From Capnocytophaga sp. (lineage in GTDB: Bacteria > Bacteroidota > Bacteroidia > Flavobacteriales > Flavobacteriaceae), in contig NZ_JAUNKD010000010.1 of the NCBI RefSeq assembly GCF_030532915.1, forward strand, positions 1 through 64,000: DNA of 64,000 bases, given 5' to 3'. Below, one piece after another: positions 8,530 to 17,100 of the stretch; within the stretch, counting starts at the first letter, position 1, and every line of letters starts with the position of its first letter. The notes under the pieces were generated by a model, which ran no database searches, was not told the origin of the DNA, and was given only the letters and a program-made list of their open reading frames with translations. A program made the translations under genes and the position numbers.

Positions 8530-10857
8530 TTATTCAATCGTAATTTCGTCAACAAATAAAAATCCTAATTTGCCTTTGGCTTGAGTATGCCAATCAGGAA
8601 TGCTGCGTTCCGAAGTGATTTTTACTTTCACAAAACGCGTTTTTAGAGTTTCAAACGAAAGGGCGTGCGTACGGATTTCGCTTTTATGTCCTTCTTTTTC
8701 CGATGGATACGCCTCAGAAGCCACCTCGCGGAAATTCTCCCCGTCATCGGATACGGCAACCGAAAAACTGCGGGCATCGTAAATCCAATCGCCGGTAATG
8801 ACGTTGGCATTAAACGCCACTTTTGAAACCTCGGTGGCTGAACCTAAGTCGATTACGGCTTCCAAATCATCGCCCGAAAAGGCAATCCAGCGTCCGGTTT
8901 TGAAATTCTCACGCCCCGTACTGCCATCAACAAGCACTGTTTCTCCGTTGTATTTATATGACGGATAGATAGTTGAAAGCATTTTGATAGGTCGGGCAGT
9001 TGCCTTGTTGAATTTAAAATCTTCGGCAAAAATGCGTGTTTTTCCGCTCTCGCGAATCCCTACGGCTCGCAATTGCACATCTTGGGCGATTTTAATGGGT
9101 TGCGAATATTTTTCCGACTTTTCGGTAGGCTCGCTTCCATCTAACGTAAAATAAATAGGAGCATTATCAACCGTAGCGAAACTCACTTCGATATTGCCTT
9201 TCGTTGCGGTTATATCTGACTTTAAATCAAAGATATGCGTAGCATAGTTGTATCCGTATAGCTCGTAAATTTTAATCAACGGAACAACGCGTTTTAAGAA
9301 GTCTGGATAATTTTTCTTCTCGGGCTGAGTCCATTGCACCTCAGCCAAAGCGGCAAATCGCGGAAGTGCCATATACTGCACTTGTTTGAACGTTTTGATG
9401 TACTCGGTCCAGATATTGGCTTGCACGCCCAAAATGTGTTTTCGTTTTTCGGGAGTAAGTACCTCAGGAACAGGCTCAAAGCTATAAGCCCGCTCAACAG
9501 GAACATAGCCACCGATGGCAAGAGGTTCATTTTCTGTGTCTTGTGATTGGTAATAATCAAAATAGAGGAACGACATCGGCGTCATAATGGCATCGTGACC
9601 GGTTTGAGCTGCGAAAGTTCCACCTTCGATACCTCGCCACGACATCACGGTGGCATTCGGAGCGATGCCGCCTTCGAGAATTTCGTCCCACCCGATGATT
9701 CTTCGTCCTCTCTTGGCAAGAACACGCTCAGCAAACGAAATTACGTGGCTTTGCAAATATTCTTCCGCTGTGTGATGGGCATCTTTTTTAAAGCCTAACT
9801 CTTTGATTTTTAACTGACATTTCGGACATTTTTCCCAACGCACTTTCGGGCTTTCATCGCCTCCGATGTGAATGTATTCCGAAGGGAAAATATCGGCAAC
9901 TTCATTTAAAATATCTTCAATGAAGCCGTACACTTTTTGGTTTCCGGCACAAAGTACGTCGTCAGAAACGCCCCATTGCGTCCAAACTTCGTACGGCCCC
10001 CCGGTACAGCCCAATTCGGGATAAGTGGCGAGTGCGGCTTGCATATGTCCGGGCAAATCCACTTCCGGAATAACGGTGATATGGCGGTCTTTGGCGTAAG
10101 CAACAATTTCTTTCAGCTGGTCTTGGGTATAAAATCCGCCGTAAGGTTTTCCGTCGTATTCACCTGAATTTCTGCCGATAACGGTTTCTTTACGCTTTGA
10201 CCCCACTTGGGTAAGCTCGGGATATTTTTTGCTTTCGATACGCCAACCTTGGTCGTCAGTCAAATGCCAGTGGAAGGTATTCATATTGTGAAGGGCAAGC
10301 ATATCGACGAAAATTTTGATGGAATCAATGGGAAAGAAATGGCGAGCCACGTCCAGATGTGCCCCACGATAACCGAAACGCGGCGTATCGGTGATGGTTA
10401 CCGAATGGAGTTCCACCGCATTAACCTGCTCAACGGGGATTGACTTACGCAAGGTTTGAATTCCGTAGAAAACACCCGCTTCAGAAGCTCCGTTTATGGT
10501 TATATTTTTCTGATTTACAGAAAGTTGATAAGCTTCTTTATTTTCGGAAGCAAAATCGGTTTTTAGGGCGATGATGTTTTCGGTAGCTTCGGTTTGTTCG
10601 GTAACAGAAAGCTTGATACCTGATTGTTTTTCAATATATTGCGAAAGGAATTCGGCATTTTTTTTCAAAACTTCATTTCCTTTCGGATACGTAATTTTTG
10701 TGGAAGCGGTGAGCGAAAATGCTTCGGTTGCTTTTTCAGAAATTTCCAACGGCAAAGGAACAATTTGATAATCAGCCTTTGAACTTTTAGTGGTTGTTTG
10801 GCAAGAAATTAAGGACAAAACGCCTACCAAACAAGTCAGTACAGATTTTATAGTCAT
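8530..10857 (-). CDS. GH20 beta-N-acetylhexosaminidase lipoprotein
   Basis: 775 residues from the ATG at 10857; an in-frame TTG three codons upstream is less likely. Signal peptide with lipobox LSLISC (Cys19). Domain order: GH20b-like N-terminal domain (~30-150), the TIM-barrel catalytic domain (~155-510) with the catalytic Asp-Glu pair D334-E335 in HIGGDESP, a chitobiase-type C-terminal domain (FTLDGSEPTEKSEKYS) and a discoidin/F5-8C-like domain reaching the end. GH20 enzymes remove terminal GlcNAc/GalNAc by substrate-assisted catalysis; surface forms in host-associated Bacteroidota strip host glycans. The gene is monocistronic, with its own promoter at 10888-10917. Confidence 0.93.
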   Translation of the reverse strand: MTIKSVLTCLVGVLSLISCQTTTKSSKADYQIVPLPLEISEKATEAFSLTASTKITYPKGNEVLKKNAEFLSQYIEKQSGIKLSVTEQTEATENIIALKTDFASENKEAYQLSVNQKNITINGASEAGVFYGIQTLRKSIPVEQVNAVELHSVTITDTPRFGYRGAHLDVARHFFPIDSIKIFVDMLALHNMNTFHWHLTDDQGWRIESKKYPELTQVGSKRKETVIGRNSGEYDGKPYGGFYTQDQLKEIVAYAKDRHITVIPEVDLPGHMQAALATYPELGCTGGPYEVWTQWGVSDDVLCAGNQKVYGFIEDILNEVADIFPSEYIHIGGDESPKVRWEKCPKCQLKIKELGFKKDAHHTAEEYLQSHVISFAERVLAKRGRRIIGWDEILEGGIAPNATVMSWRGIEGGTFAAQTGHDAIMTPMSFLYFDYYQSQDTENEPLAIGGYVPVERAYSFEPVPEVLTPEKRKHILGVQANIWTEYIKTFKQVQYMALPRFAALAEVQWTQPEKKNYPDFLKRVVPLIKIYELYGYNYATHIFDLKSDITATKGNIEVSFATVDNAPIYFTLDGSEPTEKSEKYSQPIKIAQDVQLRAVGIRESGKTRIFAEDFKFNKATARPIKMLSTIYPSYKYNGETVLVDGSTGRENFKTGRWIAFSGDDLEAVIDLGSATEVSKVAFNANVITGDWIYDARSFSVAVSDDGENFREVASEAYPSEKEGHKSEIRTHALSFETLKTRFVKVKITSERSIPDWHTQAKGKLGFLFVDEITIE

Positions 10858-10887
10858 AATTTTCAAAATACTATGTTTTTAACCCAG

Positions 10888-10917
10888 CAAAGTTACGATT
10901 TTTTTTGGGGTAAACAA
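10888..10917 (-). promoter_or_regulatory. Promoter of the GH20 gene
   Basis: Minus-strand TTG at 10915-10917, 19-nt spacer, TAACTTTG at 10888-10895. A canonical Bacteroidota promoter 30 nt upstream of the ATG. Confidence 0.7.
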
Positions 10918-11166
10918 TAGAAATATTCGTTAAAAAGGATTTTGAAATATGTATGACATAATACAAAATCGAATTGAGAATATCAAAGGCTTTCACGGCA
11001 AACAATGAAAAATGTTAAAATAATAGCTTTTATTTTTTGCAATTCTTTTTGGTTTTTAACAAAAAAAAACATTTTTTTTCATCATTATTTTAGATACATT
11101 TCATATTTATAAAACATTTTTCAAAAGAAATTAATTAAATCCAAATGTTAAAATTTAACTTTTTAC
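10918..11166. other. AT-rich intergenic spacer between divergent genes
   Basis: Lies between the divergent promoters of the GH20 gene and the Ig-repeat lipoprotein. It has long A and T runs, no ORF and no strong hairpin. I see nothing further in it. Confidence 0.5.
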
Positions 11167-11196
11167 TTGCATATTCAACATAATAGATTAATTTTG
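11167..11196 (+). promoter_or_regulatory. Promoter of the Ig-repeat/FGE-like lipoprotein
   Basis: TTG at 11167-11169, 19-nt spacer, TAATTTTG at 11189-11196. The leader to the ATG at 11249 is about 45 nt. Confidence 0.7.
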
Positions 11197-11248
11197 CCCC
11201 CGAAGAAAATTAAAACAAAAAATTATTTAATTATCAATTTTAGTTTTT

Positions 11249-13495
11249 ATGAGAAAAATGTTTACTTACTTGGCAGCTTTTTTAATGATTGCTGTAACAA
11301 GTTGTACGGAGGACGTAATGTATGATGACCTTGTGGTAAGTGTTAAAGACCTTACACAAAGGGTGGGAGAAAAAACTGCTTTTGAAATTAAAGCGGGAAG
11401 TGGAGAGTACGAAGTTACTAGCGCCAACGACAAAATTGCTACGGTAACAACTTCAAAATCAACAGCAACTGTAACAGGCGTTGCCGCAGGAGAAACCACA
11501 GTAACGGTGTATGACAGAGGCAACGAACAGAAAGCGGTGGTAAAAGTAACCGTAAAAAAGGCGCTTCAAGCCATTGTTGTTGATAGGACGGAAGTTAATT
11601 TAGCACCGAAAGAAGCTGTAACCCTTGCCATTAAGTCAGGAAACGGAAGTTATGAACTGTCAGTAGCCGATACAAAAATAGCAAAAGCAACCCTACAAGG
11701 CGAGAAAATCGTTGTTGAAGGAACTGCCTTAGGCACAACAACACTTTCCGTAAAGGATAAGGAATCAGGAAAAGCCGTTGAAGTTCAAATTTCAGTTATT
11801 GGTAAACTTGCCGTTGATAAAAAGGAGATAGCCACCAAGTTAAACGCCACCGAAGTGGTTACAATTCTTGCCGGCAGCGGGCAGTACATCGTAAAAAGTA
11901 GCGACGAGGCGATTGTAAAACCTACTCTTTCAGCAAATAAAGTCAGTTTAACTACGTTAAAATCAGGAGAAGCTATCATCACCATCACCGATACAAAAAC
12001 CAAAAATGTTTCGGACGTAAAAGTGATTGTTTATGCCGATATTTCCGTTTCAAAAAATCAAATTCAACTTGAAAGCGGAAAAATAAATACGGAAATCAGC
12101 ATCACTTCCGGAAGCGGGCAGTACACGGCAACTTCAAACAACCAAAACATCGCCACGGTTTCGCTTGCACAAGGAAAATTGACTATCAAAGGTATTGCAC
12201 ACGGAACTGCCAAAATCGTTGTAAAAGACAGCAAAACCGAAAAAACAGCTGAAATTCAAGTTACAGTAACCGTTGCTGACATCACCTTATCGACCGGCTC
12301 AGTAAACGTAAAAGCTACTGAAAACGCGACATTAACCGCTTTGTCGGGTAGCGGAAATTATCAGGCTACATCAAGCAATCCGACCGTTGCCACCGTATCA
12401 GTTAATGGTAATAACATAGTTATCAACGGGAAAATAGTCGGTTCAACAAAAATCACCGTAAAAGATAAAGTAAGCGGAAAAGAAAAAGTTGTAAGCGTTA
12501 CCGTTACCTATAAAAGAAATATTGTGCTTTCCCAAACAAATTTGGAAGTAAACACAGGCACTACCAAAAACGTAAGCATCTCTTCCGGAAGCGGGTCTTA
12601 CGCTCTTACGTCAAGTAATTCAAACGTAGCAACGGCAAGCATTTCGGGTAATGTTATCGTAGTTAAGGGAATAGCAGCCGGGACGGCTAACATTACCGTT
12701 TCAAACTCAATTGACAATCCCGTAACATTGGTTGTAAAAGTTATTCCGGCAGCCACTACACCGAACGGCGGTAACGGTTCAAAGGAATTAGCCGGTGATT
12801 TGGTGTTCGTTGAAGGTGGCACTTTCAAAATGGGAACTCCTTCACGAGGTGATGGTGATGAATTACTGCACACCGTAACGTTAAGCAGTTTCAGCATTAC
12901 AAAATATGAAATCACTAACGAGCAGTTTGTTAAATTTTTGAACGCCAAAGGGAACCAAATTGAAGGCGGTGCAAAATGGTATCAAGGAAAAGACATCAAA
13001 CAACAAGGAAATACGTTTGTGGTAAACCCCGGACGAGAGAAATTCCCTGCCGTTTTCATAACTTGGCAAGGAGCCAAAGCCTTTGCAAAATGGGTTGGCG
13101 GTGATTTACCAACCGAAGCTGAGTGGGAGTATGCCGCACGAGGCGGAAACAAAAGCAAAGGGTATCTTTACTCCGGAAGTAACAACTTAGACGAAGTGGG
13201 CTGGTATCTTAGCAATTCGGGCGGAAGATTACACGCTGTGGGCGAGAAAAAGCCCAATGAATTAGGTATTCACGATATGAGCGGAAACATTTGGGAATGG
13301 ACAGCCGATTGGTATGGAGCCTATTCCACCGCACATCAAACGAACCCTACGGGTGCCGCAACCGGTTCAGCACGTGTTAGACGGGGAGCAAGTGCTTTCT
13401 GCGTGCCTAACACCAACCGAGCTACCAACCGAAGCAACCGAGCCCCTACCGGTGTTCGTCACAATCTCGGAATTCGAGTGGTATTCAGACAATAA
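11249..13495 (+). CDS. Surface lipoprotein with six Ig-like repeats and FGE/C-type-lectin-like C-terminal domain
   Basis: 748 residues. Lipobox AVTSC (Cys19). Residues ~30-495 are six ~78-residue BIG2-like repeats, each with a GSGxYxxTSxxxxIATV core, a G(I/T)AxGTxxI turn and a VTV end, forming a stalk. Residues ~505-748 resemble the formylglycine-generating-enzyme/SUMF fold (VFVEGGTFKMGT, ITKYEITNEQFVKFLN, PTEAEWEYAARGG, GNIWEWTADWYG, terminal LGIRVVF). The copper-binding Cys pair of true FGE is not intact: one Cys remains in SAFCVPNTN and the position of the second appears to be Asn, so sulfatase activation is unlikely. A displayed ligand-binding or adhesive role is more plausible. Strong terminator downstream. 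Confidence 0.85.
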   Translation: MRKMFTYLAAFLMIAVTSCTEDVMYDDLVVSVKDLTQRVGEKTAFEIKAGSGEYEVTSANDKIATVTTSKSTATVTGVAAGETTVTVYDRGNEQKAVVKVTVKKALQAIVVDRTEVNLAPKEAVTLAIKSGNGSYELSVADTKIAKATLQGEKIVVEGTALGTTTLSVKDKESGKAVEVQISVIGKLAVDKKEIATKLNATEVVTILAGSGQYIVKSSDEAIVKPTLSANKVSLTTLKSGEAIITITDTKTKNVSDVKVIVYADISVSKNQIQLESGKINTEISITSGSGQYTATSNNQNIATVSLAQGKLTIKGIAHGTAKIVVKDSKTEKTAEIQVTVTVADITLSTGSVNVKATENATLTALSGSGNYQATSSNPTVATVSVNGNNIVINGKIVGSTKITVKDKVSGKEKVVSVTVTYKRNIVLSQTNLEVNTGTTKNVSISSGSGSYALTSSNSNVATASISGNVIVVKGIAAGTANITVSNSIDNPVTLVVKVIPAATTPNGGNGSKELAGDLVFVEGGTFKMGTPSRGDGDELLHTVTLSSFSITKYEITNEQFVKFLNAKGNQIEGGAKWYQGKDIKQQGNTFVVNPGREKFPAVFITWQGAKAFAKWVGGDLPTEAEWEYAARGGNKSKGYLYSGSNNLDEVGWYLSNSGGRLHAVGEKKPNELGIHDMSGNIWEWTADWYGAYSTAHQTNPTGAATGSARVRRGASAFCVPNTNRATNRSNRAPTGVRHNLGIRVVFRQ

Positions 13496-13513
13496 CATAA
13501 AAAATAATGTAAC

Positions 13514-13547
13514 AAAAAATCCTTTCGCGTTTGTGAAAGGATTTTTT
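13514..13547 (+). terminator. Terminator of the Ig-repeat lipoprotein gene
   Basis: 13-bp arms AAAAAATCCTTTC (13514-13526) and GAAAGGATTTTTT (13535-13547), followed by more T. Confidence 0.85.
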
Positions 13548-13645
13548 TTGTTGTCAAAATATAGCGATTCACTTTTAATTGTAAAATTCTATAATCTTCC
13601 TTTTTGGAGAAGAGAAAATTTATACAAGCAGATATGTAACACACA

Positions 13646-13775
13646 TCAAGAAATTTTCACGGAGACGTCAGGAAATTTTCAAACATACGTACAGGCGTAT
13701 GCAATACGCCCACTATCTATTCAAAAACGTACTAATAAATCTTTGTCAAAGTTTTGAAACTTTGACAAAGATTGA
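13646..13775. repeat. 130-bp direct repeat, copy 1
   Basis: Begins TCAAGAAATTTTCACGGAG and ends with the palindrome CTTTGTCAAAGTTT-TG-complement (13741-13770, perfect 14-bp arms). It also contains a short hairpin, GGCGTAT-GCA-ATACGCC (13694-13710). Copy 2 is at 13909-14038. Together they fill most of the 13.5-14.2 kb intergenic stretch, which has no credible gene. Confidence 0.85.
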
Positions 13776-13876
13776 CGTGCATTTATAAACAGAAAACCTA
13801 GACAAAAACACATACAAAATCACGTTTGTAACTATCTGAACATCAATACTAATAAAAACACACGTCAAAAAATAAA

Positions 13877-13916
13877 TTTCTTGACGTCAAGAAAAAAATT
13901 TCCTGACGTCAAGAAA
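13877..13916. repeat. Two adjacent TGACGTCA palindromes
   Basis: Perfect 18-bp palindrome TTTCTTGACGTCAAGAAA at 13877-13894 and a near-perfect second one, TTTCCTGACGTCAAGAAA, at 13899-13916 that leads into direct-repeat copy 2. Each 130-bp copy also contains AGACGTCAGG, so GACGTC occurs four times within 270 bp. Confidence 0.75.
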
Positions 13917-14038
13917 TTTTCACGGAGACGTCAGGAAATTTTGAAACATACGCACGGGCATATTCCATACGACCATTAGGTTTCCAAAAACGTACTAAAA
14001 AACCTTTGTCAAAGTTTTGAAACTTTGACAAAGGTTGA
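13909..14038. repeat. 130-bp direct repeat, copy 2
   Basis: Same length and layout as copy 1, shifted by 263 bp. The first ~30 bp and the last ~50 bp are most conserved and the middle more diverged. Its terminal palindrome, 14003-14034, has 15-bp arms (CCTTTGTCAAAGTTT) around TG. Confidence 0.85.
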
Positions 14039-14189
14039 AAAGAAAACTATTACAACATCTATTTTAGATGAGTTATATTTAAGATAAAAAATGTATTCAT
14101 CATTCTTATCCTTATCATATAAAACACTGGCTCAATTTCAAATTCTTCTTTATTTCTTTAAAAAATGATTTACAATAACTTTCCGTATG

Positions 14190-17100
14190 TCAGTATTCTT
14201 TATTTATGGGCTCAATGATTTTTCCGCCTTTGGCAAATATTTTATTGATAAGTTCCTTAAACGTATTGAAATCTACCGAGTACGTAATCCCCGCCCCTTG
14301 CGTGTAACCGATTCTATCAAGCTGATACTGTTGCCATTCGTTTTCACGGAAGAACAATTTGGCTGAAAGGCTACCCGTTTCAGTCAAGCGAAATTGCACC
14401 TCCACATTTCCGGCTACGGCGGTGCGGGTTACCCCCCCTACCGGAATCCCGACTTTGGCATTCACTGAAGCCCATTCGGTAATTTGCGTGGAAACCGTGA
14501 AGCCCAAACGGTCGCTGCTGGCAATTTCTGATGAGCTATCAACCACGCCGGCTTCATACGAAACCCCTAAATTTAGTTTATTATCCTCATCAGAAAGCAA
14601 ATTATTAAAAAGCCCGGCTGCCGTTTCAAATAAGTTATAGGCTACCAGTCGGTTATCCGTATTTTTATCACTCATAAACGAACCCTGTGCCAAGAGCGAG
14701 AAAGCCTGTAACTGCTTGCGGTCTTGGTCTGCCATACGATAGTTAAGCTCTGACACCAAACTTGGGTTGCTGTCCGGAAAGGTAACATCAAACAGTGTTT
14801 CGGGTTGCATCAATTCCCCTTCGAGCTTGATTAACACCTGAGTAGGAATTTTTCGGTTGTATTGTGATGACTCCAATAACACGGATGGATTGGCATTCAG
14901 GGTGTATGCGGCTTTCAAATCGCGTAGGGTGGCTTTGAGCGGGTCGCCACTCCACGAAATTGACCCACCGGGAAGTACCGTAAAACGCTTATCTATAATA
15001 TTTTCAAACTTAAAATTATAATATCCGGAATAGGTGATGAAGTCGCCCCACATATTAAACTTTCCGTTGGTATTGATTTCTATGAGCAAAGTTCCGTCGC
15101 CCCGCCCAACAAGGTTACTACCTGTTTTTCTGTCCATTACGATTTCTATTTCGGCAGAAGGCAATACGTCTAACTCAAATTTAAGCTCCAAGCCCTTAAC
15201 GGATTCCAAAGTTCGTTCCACTTTGATTTCTTGATTTCCTTTTTCAACGAAGGTGATGAACGAATCATCGCCGATTCCCTCACCTTCACTTAACGGAATT
15301 TTGAACTGGGTCCCGTCTTCGGTTTTGGCTTTCACCGAGATAACTAATTCATCAATAGCCCCTTTAATTGAAGCTTCGCCTTGAATAAAGCCTGTTCCGT
15401 AAAACAACGCACCTTCGGCATATTCGGTGTTCAGTACCAAAAAACGCTTATCTTTCGATTTGAGATTCAAATCAAAAAACCAATCGGAGAGTTTGTTATG
15501 GCGTATATTTCCGTTAAGAATAGCCTGTGTTTTGAAAGCCGTATCGGTAAGCGTCCAATTAGGAAGTTCAAAAGTTTGGTGATTTACTTTCAGTTTGGCA
15601 TCTTCCTCAATGTCAGCATTTAAGTTCAAATAAGTGATCCCAACGCCTCCTTTTCGGATTGAAAGCTCACCGTCCATCGCCGGATTTTCAATTGAGCCTT
15701 GAATAGCAATATTACCTGAAACCCATCCCCTTAAATCAAAAAGAAGTCCTTCAACAAACGGATTAAACGGCGCCAAATTAAAATCTTGAAAACGAGCGTT
15801 CAAATCAAGTAACGTTCCGCGTTTTTTATCCAGATGTATTTTGCCATCGGTTCTGAAACCCAGTGTTTTTCCATTGACAAAACGCGCCGATACGCTAAAC
15901 GATGACAAATCACTGTTACCGAAAACACTCGCTTCCAAATCACCGTAATCATATCCGTTTAGGCGGAAGTAGCGTATGAATAAATCGGATGAAGGGTAGT
16001 ACAAATTGCCTTTTTGTGTGAGTGATAAATGCCCGTTGAGGGTTCCGCGCAAATCTAACCCTTTCATCTCAGGGGTAATTTTTGCCAGAGACACGTTATT
16101 GGCAACAATATGCAAATTTTTGTAATCATCTTTGGTTATCAACCCACTCAAATTGATATGCTGATTGTGGTGCGCCATTCTGAAATTATCAATTTTGATG
16201 CTGTCGGCGGTTCGGTTAATAATGATTTTATTTTGTTTATCCGAATTTTCGCGATTGATAAACCACGCATTTTCTTTAAAATTGAACAGTGATCTTTTCA
16301 GCCCGATGATGGATTCCTGCTTTTTGTTAAGCGTGTGATAAAAATTGAGTTCGTAGAAATCTTTCTGAGTATCACCTCCTTTGAATTCGGTTCGGAAAAA
16401 GAGCGTATCTTTAATGGTGGCGTTAATCAAATTGAAATCACTGATGCTGTAAGCTCCCAAATCGGCTTTCCCTACCTCAAAGAAGGCATTGTAAAGCGGA
16501 TTTTTATTGTCGATTTTCAAATCAATCCCGTCAATTTGATAATCATAAGCATTGATTTCCGGCGATTTAAACTGCATTTTAAAACTTCCGTCATCGGCAA
16601 CAATTTTTCCTTTCAAAATGGTATTTTTCCCGATTTTCACTTTCGGAACAAACACCTCAATAATTTTATTATAAATATTGAAACTAAATTCAATATACTG
16701 ATTTTGAGCTATTTTATAAGGTTTATAATGAGCGTAAATACTTCCGAAAGCATTTTGCAACACTTTCTTGGCTTCAATCATTTTGAACTTGCCTTTAACA
16801 TTACCACTGATAATATCGGGTGAATTGATGGTTATTTCTTTAATTCCGTCATTTGATAATGAAGATGTTACCTCAAAATCATCAAACAGAAAGACATCCG
16901 TCGAGTTGGTGTACTGCGTATTTTTAAACCTAATTTCCCCCACGATGGCGTCCAAATCGTTACCTTGAATATTAAAAACAATATTTCCTTTAAATTTGGA
17001 AATAGAATCGGATTGAACGAACTTCAAAGCGTGCAAGTCAGCGATGTCTATATTTGCCTGAAAATCAAACTTTGAGTTATTTTTTGAAAAATCGGCAAGC

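Noticed and set aside
11249-13495. Functional formylglycine-generating enzyme
   Set aside because: The conserved copper-binding Cys pair is not intact, and no sulfatase gene is nearby.
13314-13757. Plus-strand ORF over the end of the Ig-repeat lipoprotein gene
   Set aside because: It is out of frame with the real gene and runs through its terminator and the repeat unit.
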